Below, piece by piece: positions 46,367-56,237 of a stretch of DNA of 64,000 bases. Location: contig JAALGZ010000072.1 in the NCBI GenBank assembly GCA_015227615.1, positions 48,598 to 112,597 of the forward strand, read 5' to 3'. This DNA is from Labyrinthula sp. Ha (lineage: Eukaryota; Sar; Bigyra; Labyrinthulida; Labyrinthulaceae). Each line of letters begins with the position of its first letter. Position 1 is the first letter of the stretch. The notes below the pieces were generated by a model. The model had not been told where the DNA came from, ran no database searches, and saw only the letters and a program-made list of their open reading frames with translations. Made by a program: the position numbers and the translations under genes.

Positions 46367-48175
46367 CTAACCTAACAAAGCTTTCTCACGGTCAAACTTT
46401 ACTTTGTTTTGTACAAGCTGATTCAGCGGCTTTACAGTAGAGGAAATCGGCATCTCTTTAAAAATTTTACTTCTTTCTCCTCTTTTTTTACTAAACTTAA
46501 CAATATCCTCCAGGTTTCCATTCAAACATAATTTGTTCCATTCTTTCGTTTGTGCTTTAACAAAAGGATGTCTTCCTGCTTCTATGGCAGATGGCCTCCA
46601 ATCTTTATCTATCAATAAACAAGTTCCAATAAAACTTAATAGTTTTTTCACTTCAAAAAGATTTCGACTTACTTTTCTATTCAGAGTAGATCTCAAAGGT
46701 CGAGAAAATGTTGCGTAGTCTTTAAAACTTGATCTGTTCTTATTTGCAAATTTAACATCGGGTGTATTCCATCCACTATTTTGTCTTTTTAGAGTAAATT
46801 TGTCAAACATTGGTTTGTTTTCAAAAAAACTAAATTCTTCTATAAGTTCATCCAATCCTTCAAGATCAAGTTCTTTTTTTCCCTTTACTTCTTTATTAAT
46901 CCTTCGACGTAATTTCTCTTTTTCAGAACCTTCTCCTTTATCATATCTAATCAACTGCGAAGAAAAGGCTTCTAAAAAATTTATATCTTTATTAAAGAAA
47001 TAATATAATCCAGAATTATATTTTCTATAAAACTCATCCGACTCTGAATCAACAGAAAGCCAATCTGTGTCATCAGTATCGAAAGGATCCATATTATTAA
47101 TTCGCAGATTTTTCAACATATTCGCTAAATACCAAGAAAAATTGTCCTCATTCTCCTTTCGAAAAAAATACATTGGTGGATTTAATATAAGCATTTCCAG
47201 AGTAATTACACCAACTGCCCAAATATCAACTTTAGTATCATACACCCACTTTTCTGCCCCTGGATCACCTTCATCCAAAGCTAGACTCTTTCTAATCATC
47301 TCTGGAGCCATCGTGTCAACTGTCGAGAGCGCATGCAGCTCATATAGAGCTTCATCTTCAACTTCATTTTTTTTCTTTTGCTTTTTATACTTTCCTTTGA
47401 GATGAAATTTTGACTTTTTTGCTCGAAATTTTGTACTTAACCCAAAATCACAAAGCTTAACTAATCCAGGCGAAGCAATGAGAATATTTGCAGTCTTAAG
47501 GTCTGAATGGATATATCCGCTGTCATGCATATACTCCAGTCCAGCTAAAACTCCACCGATTATACTTGCAATTTGCTTATATGTCAAATAAGTGCCTTTC
47601 TTATTACAATACGTTATAAAATCCAACAAAGATCCACAATCACAGTATTCTTGGATAATCCAATATTCATTTAACTTTGCATATTCATAAAAACCAAGAA
47701 ACTTCGTGACGAAGAAAGACCGTTTGTCCTTATCAAGTGAAAGCTTTTCAAGTGTTGTTTTTTCTCGATTCAACAAATTTTCCAACTCTTCTTCATGTCC
47801 GTTAAAGGCTTTTGCGTGAATTCTTTTCACGGCGCAAGGAATCAAAGAGTTTTCTTGATAACTCTTGAATATGGAAGCAGAGGCTCCTTGTGCTGTGTTC
47901 TTGACTAGAGAGAAACTTACACTTAGTTCTCCTTGGTTGAGTTTAATGACATGCACATCGGAAAATCGGTCTCTGAACGCAGCAAGAGAAGGATGGAGCA
48001 GGGAAAGACTAAACCTTCTGAGTGTTTGAGAAACATATGATGCTTGCGAGGCAGTCGTGTTACCAAGGGTTGAAGAATATGAGTTGGATTTAAGACGTCT
48101 GTTCAGAGAAGCTGATCCTTGATGCACGCTGTTAGGTCTTCGAAGTGTACCTGTGTGCCTTGAGGAAAAAGACAT
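46367..48175 (-). CDS. atypical protein kinase with HSD catalytic loop and long C-lobe insert
   Basis: A 602-residue kinase from an ATG at 48173-48175. The N-terminal 60 residues are Ser/Arg-rich. The glycine loop is poor (QGASASIF, about 97-103). The lysine is in CAVKRI (K117). The catalytic loop is HSDLKTANILI (D225, N230), so the usual HRD arginine is replaced by Ser; DFG is at 243-245 and an APE-type motif at 290-292. A polybasic stretch (KGKYKKQKKKNE) sits within the activation segment. Residues about 335-510 form a Glu/Lys/Phe-rich insert before the last conserved Arg (DWRPSAIEAGRHPF, near 543). The key catalytic residues are present, so activity is likely but regulation by activation-loop phosphorylation may differ. 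Family assignment is uncertain (STE or other). Confidence 0.85.
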   Translation of the reverse strand: MSFSSRHTGTLRRPNSVHQGSASLNRRLKSNSYSSTLGNTTASQASYVSQTLRRFSLSLLHPSLAAFRDRFSDVHVIKLNQGELSVSFSLVKNTAQGASASIFKSYQENSLIPCAVKRIHAKAFNGHEEELENLLNREKTTLEKLSLDKDKRSFFVTKFLGFYEYAKLNEYWIIQEYCDCGSLLDFITYCNKKGTYLTYKQIASIIGGVLAGLEYMHDSGYIHSDLKTANILIASPGLVKLCDFGLSTKFRAKKSKFHLKGKYKKQKKKNEVEDEALYELHALSTVDTMAPEMIRKSLALDEGDPGAEKWVYDTKVDIWAVGVITLEMLILNPPMYFFRKENEDNFSWYLANMLKNLRINNMDPFDTDDTDWLSVDSESDEFYRKYNSGLYYFFNKDINFLEAFSSQLIRYDKGEGSEKEKLRRRINKEVKGKKELDLEGLDELIEEFSFFENKPMFDKFTLKRQNSGWNTPDVKFANKNRSSFKDYATFSRPLRSTLNRKVSRNLFEVKKLLSFIGTCLLIDKDWRPSAIEAGRHPFVKAQTKEWNKLCLNGNLEDIVKFSKKRGERSKIFKEMPISSTVKPLNQLVQNKVKFDREKALLG

Positions 48176-49525
48176 GGTTTCGTGTTTACTACCTTTTTAT
48201 TGTTTGCTGAGAAATCTGAATCTGTTTCGGTTTGGGTAGAGAAAAACTGAATGTTTTCGTTTATTTTTTGTGTCTCAAATACAGTTTTCTTGTCTGTATA
48301 CGAATGGTGTTTGTATTATTGTTTATCATTGTTAATGTCATAACATTACTTAACGTGAAAGTAAATAGTAGTTCATTACAATAAATTAGATTTAAAGTTC
48401 ATGGGATATGTATATAAAACGGTATAATACTTTTTGATAAAGAAAATATGAGTTGGCTGGTTTTCACTTTGTGAATCGGGAAAAACTGTGCAGTCGAGAA
48501 TTGTTCCTTTGATTTCTCGATTGATTTGATATAAAAACCTGGGATGAAAATAATCAGAAACTTTGTAACAAAATATTCTATTATATACTTCGTATGACCA
48601 ATATCCTTTTTTTGAAAGAACATAGAGAACTTTTGTTATCAAGAACTTTATTAGAATTCATACCATATAGGTGGAAATTCACAGAAAGTATCCACATTTT
48701 GTTACACAAAGAATAAAATAAATATATAAAAGATTTAAAAAACTAAATTCTGACTGATACTTCTATCTGAGAGTGAAGTTATTGAAATTTCTTTATTCTA
48801 TCGCAATGACCAAGGCAAAGTTAATATTTTTATTGAGTCCTGTAAAACTTATTTTTTAATGGTTCCTCAAGGTTTTTTCTTGCAAGCTAGTACGAGGAAA
48901 GGTGCGTATTTGCTCTTTGCAAAGGTTTAATTTGTACCTGATACAATTGAAAACACATGGAGTGACCATGGCAGGAGAAAAAGATTTCAAGTTTCACCTG
49001 TAATGCAAAGTTGCAATGGAAGACATTAACATTCAGCTTGTGTCATTTCAAATACTTGCTGATATCATGTGAAGTAGAGCTGTGCACTCGAAAATACTTT
49101 TAGAAAATAATTAAGTTAGCTGAAATTATACTAGTGATTAATGGGAGTTTGAGCATCCGAGGCATATGCCTAAGTTCAGTTCAGCAACCTTAAAATACTC
49201 AACAACAGAATAAGATTGCAGAAGCTAAAAATACAATTTTGTAGAGTTTATCACAAGTCCTTGTGTTGTTCCGCTCTTCGAGCCCATACTAATAATTAAG
49301 AACTCTAGTACCCTCAACCCTTCGGTAGAGGTCAGGGTAGCCAAACCTCCGGGAACTTGGAGCCTTTCTATTGAAAAACAGCTTTTTGTGGCATATTCAT
49401 GTTTTTAGTCCATTCGTAAACATTTTGGATTGAACCTATATTAGGGATATGGCTTTTGATCTGGGGTGTGGGTGATATATATACAATGTTTCATTGATAT
49501 TGTTTTCGTTCTCTCGTGAAAGGTT
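48176..49525. other. intergenic region
   Basis: AT-rich. Two overlapping minus-strand frames at 48376-48642 are frame-shifted copies of the same DNA with no coding character. No other content is seen. Confidence 0.45.
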
Positions 49526-50627
49526 AAAGTTCAATGATAAGAGATAGAGAGCTGTTTATATTCTCTTGTCAAAACAATTCAAGAGTTCAACTTCAGTAAA
49601 AATGAAATATAAATAAGAAATTAAGGACTTCGCCTTCCTTGACTACCTTTCGCCAACCCGCGACGTTTCTAAGATTGTTAAGCTCTTGTTTTTCAGTCTT
49701 TGATGGCATCTCAAACCTTTACATTTTCAGGTACTTAAGAACCAAAGGATATGCTTTTAGGTAGTTATAAAACTTCTTCGAGAATAATACTCAACATTCA
49801 AAGCAGAGAGTTAGGGTGCTAAGTGAAGAAAATTCCTCTTTGAGAACATGACGATCCTCGAGCTCAAACTCATTCAAATAAAATTTTGTGAGTATTGAGA
49901 TTACTCGAAGGTCCTAAAATTTAGATCAGAACTCTTCACCTAGAAAACTTTAACAGGTTCCCCAATCCTCGCCCAATTCTGTACCAGGACTCTCTCAGCC
50001 AGACGAAAAACTACCAAAAAACCCGGGTCCGGGTTTTCAGAGGCTAGCCTTTGGAAGGCCACTTCCAATAAGAGAACCCGCCGCCTTTTGCCATGAAGTT
50101 CGAAATCTGTGGAAAGAACAAAAGCCTAATGACAAGTAAAAACAAGCGTTAAACGAGTCTGGAAGAAAAATAATGGAACTCAAATATGAAGGAAAAATAG
50201 CTAAGCCGGATTATTGGAACCTGTGTAGATAATCCACGCCAGATGCAATCTTTGAAGCACTTAACAAAGTAGTTGCAAACCGATTTAGATGGAAAAGGAC
50301 GTTGTTCCATCGTCTTACCGAGGAACACACAGAAGCTTCCAATTTAATGAAAAAATGTTGCAGAAGTACCGTGTGAGTTACATATCCTCCAGCTTAGATT
50401 ATTTTTCGATTAAAATCATTAAGCTTGATCTTTCACTTGCAAGGTACATCTTTCAGATTATGTCTTTAAATCATGCAAGTCTCGAAGTAGAACTCTTTGA
50501 AAATGAAGCAAACTTTCGTTCTGATGTAAAATCAGAAGAAAAAAAGATAATTAGGTACCTAAGCATTGCTGATACACCTGTAACAGTCGTAGAAGTTGCA
50601 CTTCATCGTGAATTTTCAAGGTACTAA
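49526..50627 (+). CDS. probable intron-rich gene, structure unresolved
   Basis: GC content is higher than in the flanks, and successive short plus-strand frames read as protein. KDFAFLDYLSPTRD (about 49625-49666) links across a candidate 32-nt intron ending TTTTTCAG to MASQTFTFSG, and across a 30-nt candidate (about 49731-49760, GTACTT...TTTTAG) to SYKTSSRIILN. Further on, VVANRFRWKRTLFHRLTEEH joins across a 32-nt intron (50366-50397, GTACCG...CTTAG) to a frame containing SLEVELFENEANFR and ending at a stop at 50625-50627. An in-frame stop near 50230 would also need splicing. No domain is recognised. The start and several joins are unproven, and a decayed gene is the alternative. Confidence 0.35.
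50018..50037. repeat. short GC-rich inverted repeat
   Basis: AAAACCCGG and CCGGGTTTT are perfect 9-base complements separated by two bases, inside an AT-rich genome. It lies within the unresolved intron-rich locus. A hairpin, cruciform or protein-binding palindrome is possible; function unknown. Confidence 0.5.
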
Positions 50628-52178
50628 TTCAAAAAAGACTTACTTAAGCGTAAATTAAAGAAACCTAGAGAAAATTCTAAAATCTGAGAAAACACAAATA
50701 TATTCAAAATTAATTAAAATTGGCTAAATTTGTTTAAATAAAGGTGGTAACTCTATTTTATTTGTAATCAGTCAGAAGGAAGGCCAAGACCTATTGGGTT
50801 AATGTTTAAAGATGTCTCGAAATCATAACAAACAACACCATGAACCTAGAGGTCACCCACCAGGCAGGAAACCTTTACTTACAGTAAATCTGCAAAAGTA
50901 ATATCCAAGACTAATGTGGAACGAAAACCTTATTCCAATACCTACCTCCAATCAGAAAATCCGCTGAATACCTTTCTTCTTCAAATGGAAAATTCAAAAC
51001 CCAACTCTTATCCCCATTTGCACCCTTCTCTACGTATAATTAAAAAAATAAACCTAAACCCCATATAAGACTTGTTCATCTTCTATCGTAAACCTGCTAG
51101 GGCCTATGTAAGGTTCTCAAAAAAAACTTAATCCAATCCCCATTTTCCCTTTACTCAGCGAATTGCTCTTCTTTAAACTGATCTTCAAAGAAACGGTACT
51201 TCATTTAAACCAATAAAACCACTCCTCCTTGAGCATACATTACAGCTACGTCTGACCAATAAATAAACAGAAATGAAAATTTTTCCTTTTTTCCTTTTCT
51301 GTTGGTTTACTTTCATTCTTTTGAGCAGTATTTTGATGATTTTTTTGCACTTGAATCCTGATACCTTAATAATGAAGAGAACCCTAAGCTTTTTTCCAAT
51401 TATAGTAGTGAAAATCTGCTCAAACAGAAGTTAAATTCTCTTTTCCGAAAAAGTTAGAAACTTGAATATGGTAGAAACACCTATTAGTTCAGTTTTCCAC
51501 CTCCTTTCAGACTATATCCTGTTGAACTAGGTCTTCAATTCATCGCATTATATTGTACCCTTGTTCTATCATAATATATTCCTTGAAACAGAGGTTAAGT
51601 TCCCACCTAAAAATAGCGCAGAAACCTAAGAATACATGAAACAGCTCTTCTTTGGTCTTCCATTTCCTTAAAGTTTATATCTTGTTAATATTCTATTCTA
51701 CTTTCTTATTAATTTTATTATTTTCTCTTCTCTCGTGATTTATTGGATTAATTTCTTTGTTGATTTTTTATTAATATATTTGGGTCATTACTTTAACCAA
51801 TGGATCAATTTTGTTATTGGAAGTGAAGTGACCCTTCAAGGGCTAGCCTCTATAAATCATATTTCAAAATATTCATATGGATGTTCTATGAGGATTGGCT
51901 CTACATCTCTAGGTATAAGCGAGGTCCAGCTCATATATATCTCAGTGGCACTCTTTGTCCGATCAAAACTATTGGAACTCTGCCTTAGACTTTCCCAAAG
52001 TAGAGCTGCAATGACTCGTCAAAGTCGTTACATTGACTGAAATGAGTAGCCTATATAGAAAATATCTAGCATTTGATGCATAAATTTTTCTAAAATGTGT
52101 TCAAGGGTTAGCATTAAACAGCTGTCTTAATATTGGCAGGTTCTCGAAATACCACTAATGCCACAATTATTTTCACAG
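50628..52178. other. intergenic region
   Basis: AT-rich, with a modestly pyrimidine-rich patch (50930-51260). One plus-strand frame of 101 codons (51735-52040) starts only at GTG; its second half is mildly protein-like, but I do not call it. A 31-codon ATG frame near 50812 (MSRNHNKQHHEPRGHPPGRK) is also unsupported. Confidence 0.4.
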
Positions 52179-52188
52179 TATATATAAA
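52179..52188 (+). promoter_or_regulatory. candidate TATA box of the uS19m gene
   Basis: The string tatatataaa lies about 51 nt before the uS19m start codon. An ATG at 52193 opens a 18-codon frame overlapping the true start; initiation about 30 nt after the TATA box would exclude that ATG from the mRNA. Spacing is typical, but TATA-like strings are frequent in DNA this AT-rich. Confidence 0.3.
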
Positions 52189-52238
52189 CACGATGGTGAA
52201 TTACCCTACTGTTCTAAACTCTTTATCAAAGAGAAACC

Positions 52239-52493
52239 ATGATAAATAGAGCAAGAAGAGCGTTCTTCGCCACATTATCCAAAAAAGCACAGATGAAACA
52301 AGCTGAAGAACTAGCTAAAATGTTAAGAGTAGACAGGTTTCAGAAAATAACCCCAGAACTAGTAGGAAACAAATATAAAGTACACAACGGAAAAGATTTT
52401 ATTGCTGTGGAAGTTGTTCCTGAAATGGTTGGCAAGAAGTTTGGCGCCTTTGCTGATCCTAAAAAGCGCAGCATCAAAGCGAAGAAGAGGTAG
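52239..52493 (+). CDS. MRPS19: mitochondrial small-subunit ribosomal protein uS19
   Basis: An 84-residue protein. The N-terminal 20 residues (MINRARRAFFATLSKKAQM) are basic and amphipathic, as in a mitochondrial targeting sequence. The body matches ribosomal protein S19/uS19: YKVHNGKDFIAVEVVPEMVGKKFGAF corresponds to the family's VHNGK and MVGxKxGEF segments (the second half binds 16S-type rRNA near the head of the small subunit), followed by a basic tail (DPKKRSIKAKKR). Many protists and plants keep rps19 in the mitochondrial genome; here it is in nuclear DNA with a targeting extension, suggesting completed transfer. It converges on the OTU gene (117 bp between stops). Confidence 0.85.
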   Translation: MINRARRAFFATLSKKAQMKQAEELAKMLRVDRFQKITPELVGNKYKVHNGKDFIAVEVVPEMVGKKFGAFADPKKRSIKAKKR

Positions 52494-52609
52494 GGGAAAA
52501 ATACTTATATTTTTTATATAGTTAAACTGATCGAACTTCGAATGTACCTAGAATTTCTGCTTCACTTTAACTCGCCGCTGCTCAAGATTTAACTTTCAGT
52601 GCACTAACT

Positions 52610-53293
52610 TCATCGCTGCGCATTAGATTTTGACAGGTCCCGCAGTATCTGAACAATGCGATTTGTTTCAAACTCAGTTGGGCGCAAGGTTAAAGCCTGT
52701 GTGTCACAATACTCCTTTTTTATACGTTCTATTTCACTTGTTGTATCTATAACGGAGTTCACTCTGTAAACAGTTTGCAAGCAAGGAATAGGTACCAGCC
52801 TGTTGTAGTGAGCTTTGTTATAGAGCATGATTAATGGTTTTCCAGAAGACTCTCCAGTTACAATTCTCTTCACCAGCTGCAGTTCCCTGCCCACAAATGA
52901 TAAGACATAGACACTAAGCTTGTAGAACTCTGAAAGTGCCTGCACTTCAAGATCATCACCCCAAACTTGATCTCTGGACTTTCTCTCAACATAGGCCTCG
53001 AAGTCTTCAGTAACAAAAGGAGAAAATCTATTTGAATTTAGCTTAATGTACGCCATACCATATTTTCTAACTTCCTTATGTCTTGAATCACTTTGGGGAA
53101 ACAAATGAAGAGCAAAACAATGAAACAAACAATTGCCGTCAGCTGGAACTTCTATCAAGTCAAATCCCAAGTTCTTGAGCAGCCCAACTTTAGATTCTTG
53201 GTCTGTAATATTATTATTCTCAATATTAAGAAAACCCACCCGATCAATCACATCATCTACGTCAAAATCCAGTAAGTATTCAAGGCTTTCCAT
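52610..53293 (-). CDS. OTU-family cysteine protease (deubiquitinase)
   Basis: A 227-residue protein with a canonical OTU domain. The catalytic loop is VPADGNCLFHCFA with Asp52 and nucleophile Cys55; the general base is in KAHYNRL (His162), followed by the usual hydrophobic end. Helices between carry KEVRKYGMAYI and WGDDLEVQALSEFYKLSVYV, which match the family's W-G-x-x-x-E-x-x-A-L signature. The N-terminal 45 residues and the tail after about 175 are outside the domain and acidic or helical. OTU enzymes remove ubiquitin from proteins, with linkage preference set by features I cannot read here. The start is an ATG 90 bp from the divergent HIS7 start, so the two genes share a very short promoter region. 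Confidence 0.92.
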   Translation of the reverse strand: MESLEYLLDFDVDDVIDRVGFLNIENNNITDQESKVGLLKNLGFDLIEVPADGNCLFHCFALHLFPQSDSRHKEVRKYGMAYIKLNSNRFSPFVTEDFEAYVERKSRDQVWGDDLEVQALSEFYKLSVYVLSFVGRELQLVKRIVTGESSGKPLIMLYNKAHYNRLVPIPCLQTVYRVNSVIDTTSEIERIKKEYCDTQALTLRPTEFETNRIVQILRDLSKSNAQR

Positions 53294-53383
53294 TGTTTTT
53301 CTTTTTCTTTACTTATCTCACAAACGTTTAAAATTTGAAATTTGTCATAATGACCAAAAAGGACAAGAATAATATTCAAAGAA

Positions 53384-55100
53384 ATGGTTCAACGAAAAGT
53401 TCATATTCTGGATTATGGAGCAGGAAATGTGCGGTCTGTACACAATGCAATTGCATATGTAAGTGATCAAATAGAAATAATATACATTGAATCACCAGAT
53501 CAAATATCTATGGGAAATGTTGAGTATTTGGTTTTCCCTGGAGTTGGGCATTTCTCACAAGTTGCTATGTTCTTAAACAAACATCAGAAATATGGGAATC
53601 AATTTGGAGTGAAATTAAAAGAAGTTATCGAAAATGGAATGAAAGTTTTTGGTATTTGTGTTGGAATGCAAGCACTTTTTAAATCCTCTGATGAAGTTGA
53701 GAACCCAAACTCAAGCGAAGCTCAAGGATTAAACCTTCTTGATTCAACTGTAAAACACTTTAACTCTGTTTTTGCAGAAGGAGTACCTTCAAAAACATCA
53801 GTTCCTCATATAGGATGGAATACTGTTTCATCTGATAAGAACTTAGACAGCTATGGAATAGTGAAAGGCGGGAGATACTATTTTGTCCATAGCTTTTGCG
53901 TTCCAAATGTAAATTCAATTCAAGATAATGTTCTCACAACGACCGAGTATGGAAAGGTAAGCTATGTGTCCTCTATCACCTTCAAAAATTTAATTGCCAC
54001 CCAATTCCACCCTGAAAAATCTGGAAGATTGGGATTAAATATATTTGCACAATTCCTAAACCTTTCTTTGAAGGAGCCTATTGAAAAACTACTATTAAAA
54101 ACTCATCAATACGGTATAATTATTTTAGTCAACTAAATCTAGGCCTTAGTAAGAGAATTCTAGTTTGTTTGGACGTGAGAAGAAATGATGACAATCAGCT
54201 GGTTGTAACAAAAGGTGTCGGATATGATGTTCGGGACAAGGCTGAAAGGAAAGTGCGTAATTTGGGAATAGCGTCAGAGCTTGCTAAAAAATACTATGAT
54301 CAAGGATGTGATGAACTTGCCTTTCTGAGTATAATGAGTTTCAAGGAAGGAGTAATTCTGAATCTTTGTTTTATGCATAGGTACTTGAAGATGAACCTAT
54401 TCAGAATCTCCTGAGAGAAGTAAGCAAAAATGTATTTGTTCCTTTGAGCATTGGAGGAGGGATTAGAGACTATGGTACTGTAACTGCGCTTCAAGTTGCA
54501 GAGCGTTTTTTTAGATGTGGTGCCGATAAGGTTTGTATTGGATCTGATGCTGTGAGGTCTGTGCAAAAGTGGTTAGATGCAGGTCAAGTGCTCGATGGAA
54601 CAAGTAGCATTGAGCAGATTACGAAGCCTTATGGAGCTCAGGCAGTAGTTATTTCAGTCGACTCAAAGCGAAGGGTTATTAAAGTTCCTCCAGCTGATGA
54701 GAGTAAATTGGTGAGAATTGTGAACAAAGGAACTGGAGAAGAGGAAATTTGTGAGTATGTGTGCACTATAAAAGGAGGCAGAGAAGAAACAGACTTGAAT
54801 GTGCTTGACTTAGTAGATGGAGTTACAGCACTTGGTGCAGGCGAGATTATGCTGAACTGTATAGATGCAGACGGAAAGAATGCAGGGTTTGATTTAAGTC
54901 TCATTGAAAAAGTGAAGGAAAGAGCAAAGATTCCTGTAATAGCCTCATCTGGAGCTGGTTGTCCTGAACATTTTGTTGATCTGTTTAAGCAGACTGAAGT
55001 AGAAGCTGGACTAGCAGCAGGGATGTTTCACAGAGATGAATATGTAGTAGAGGATGTTAAAGAAGCTCTTCGAAAAAATAGAATACAAGTACGGAACTGA
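53384..55100 (+). CDS. HIS7: imidazole glycerol phosphate synthase, HisH-HisF fusion, three exons
   Basis: Catalyses the fifth step of histidine synthesis: the glutaminase domain feeds ammonia to the cyclase, which makes IGP and AICAR from PRFAR. Introns at 54114-54142 and 54352-54380, each exactly 29 nt (GTATAA...TCTAG; GTAATT...CATAG), join three frames into 552 residues, the same length as yeast His7. The glutaminase part has [10 protein letters not shown], nucleophile Cys92 in GICVGMQ, and His209/Glu211 in TQFHPEKSG. The cyclase starts [16 protein letters not shown] (catalytic Asp254), continues [16 protein letters not shown] and GGGIRDYG, and ends with [14 protein letters not shown] (second catalytic Asp) and ASSGAG. 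The first intron lies in the linker between domains, at codon 244. The upstream OTU gene is divergent; the next gene downstream is in the same orientation. Confidence 0.96.
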
Positions 55101-55249
55101 GGTTGCGTGCACTACCGAGTAGGATCCAGTACAGCTCATACTTTAACTTTCATGAATAGATTAACCCCTCGTTACTACTCATCTCCTTACCACTTTCTTA
55201 TACATATGCTGTTCACAGTATCGTTTTAGAAGGAATATTTTTAGTTGAA

Positions 55250-55459
55250 ATGTTTAAACAAGGTATAAAAGACGGTTTGTATAAAGGTAACATGACTGCC
55301 TTGCAGCACATTTTTCCCAGATACTATGATCAAGGGTATACACCTTTATTCTCAAGGTAAATTTAGCATATTTTGGTACAACCTGACAGTTCAGCAACAT
55401 TGTCGGAATATTTGCTTATTGTATTTATTGCTATGATGATGATCACGTATTTCATGTAA
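55250..55459 (+). CDS. spliced 58-residue single-pass membrane microprotein
   Basis: Exon 1 (55250-55356) encodes MFKQGIKDGLYKGNMTALQH followed by IFPRYYDQGYTPLFS. A 33-nt intron (55357-55389, GTAAAT...GACAG) restores frame to exon 2 (55390-55459), which encodes SEYLLIVFIAMMMITYFM and stops. The product is a basic, aromatic head plus one C-terminal membrane span, with no cleavable presequence. This is the general look of small subunits of mitochondrial respiratory complexes or ATP synthase, but I cannot assign one. Support: intron length as in neighbouring genes, a sensible peptide on both sides and a well-formed transmembrane end. It is 149 bp downstream of HIS7 in the same orientation. Confidence 0.55.
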
Positions 55460-55747
55460 CTATCACTAACATCAACAGTTTCCGGAATGGTTGCGGTGAT
55501 TTGCACGATATAAAAGTCCAGAGAAACTATAGAATGTTCCCTCATTTATATCTCAGATAATGCAAAAAGGAGTCTAAGCATTAGTTTGGTCTCCCTGGTT
55601 GTGCCTAAGCTGATTGGGAAGGTAAGAAGCCTGTGCAAATTTGTTTCAGGTTGTGTAAACTGCGGACGATTTTCTCACCAAAGAATATGGTTAATACGAG
55701 AGAAGCAAATCTTGAAAAACATCCTACAGTTAAAATAACTAAGTAAC

Positions 55748-55974
55748 TCATATTAAAGATCTAGAACTTTCTTCCGTATCGTTTTTTTCACATGATTCTT
55801 CCTCAAAATCTGAAAGCTCTTTCGTGTCGCTACAACATTTCTTGCAGGTTGTCATTTCTTTGCTATGGCAGTTAAAAAATTCAACATTGTCTTTCAGGAC
55901 CCGGGTTTCATTAGTTTTCTGACATGGGGAAGTAGTATTCTCCTCCCACTTAAGACACCAGCCCACTGGTGTAA
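55748..55974 (-). CDS. Cys-rich acidic C-terminal exon, cut off by the LTR
   Basis: A minus-strand frame open from the very edge of the 5' LTR to a stop at 55748. The first residues are TPVGWCLKWEENT, then seven Cys including a TCKKCC motif, and an acidic Ser/Glu/Asp tail (ELSDFEEESCEKNDTEESSR). There is no ATG at the open end; the first ATG is internal. It reads as the C-terminal part of a host gene whose upstream part is displaced by, or lies beyond, the retroelement, but the sequence on the far side of the element (63057 on) does not give an obvious continuation. Family unknown. Confidence 0.35.
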
Positions 55975-56237
55975 TGTTAGTTCAAGTTTGAAATATATGG
56001 ACTGAAATAAATTCTTATTACTAGCTGTTCAAATACTCTTGAAATATGAGTACCTTGTAATATAAGCGGTTTAAGCGAATTAAGAGTTTAAGAAAATACA
56101 AAAAGAAAACTTATAATTTTATATTTTACTCTACTTTTTACACAGCAAACTACTTTGAGAACAACCCGATACAGTCGTCCTTTTGAAAGTCCGTAGAATT
56201 TGTAGAAAGAAGTTTATTTTTGGACTATAAACGAATA
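55975..56237 (+). repeat. 5' LTR
   Basis: 263 bp, starts TGTTAGTTCAAG and ends GGACTATAAACGAATA. It is about 99% identical to the 3' LTR. It should contain the element's promoter and polyadenylation signals; I could not fix these by eye. Confidence 0.95.

Noticed and set aside
51735-52040. 101-codon plus-strand frame
   Set aside because: Starts only at GTG; first half is simple Ile/Phe/Leu sequence. The second half is mildly protein-like, but I found no splice model.
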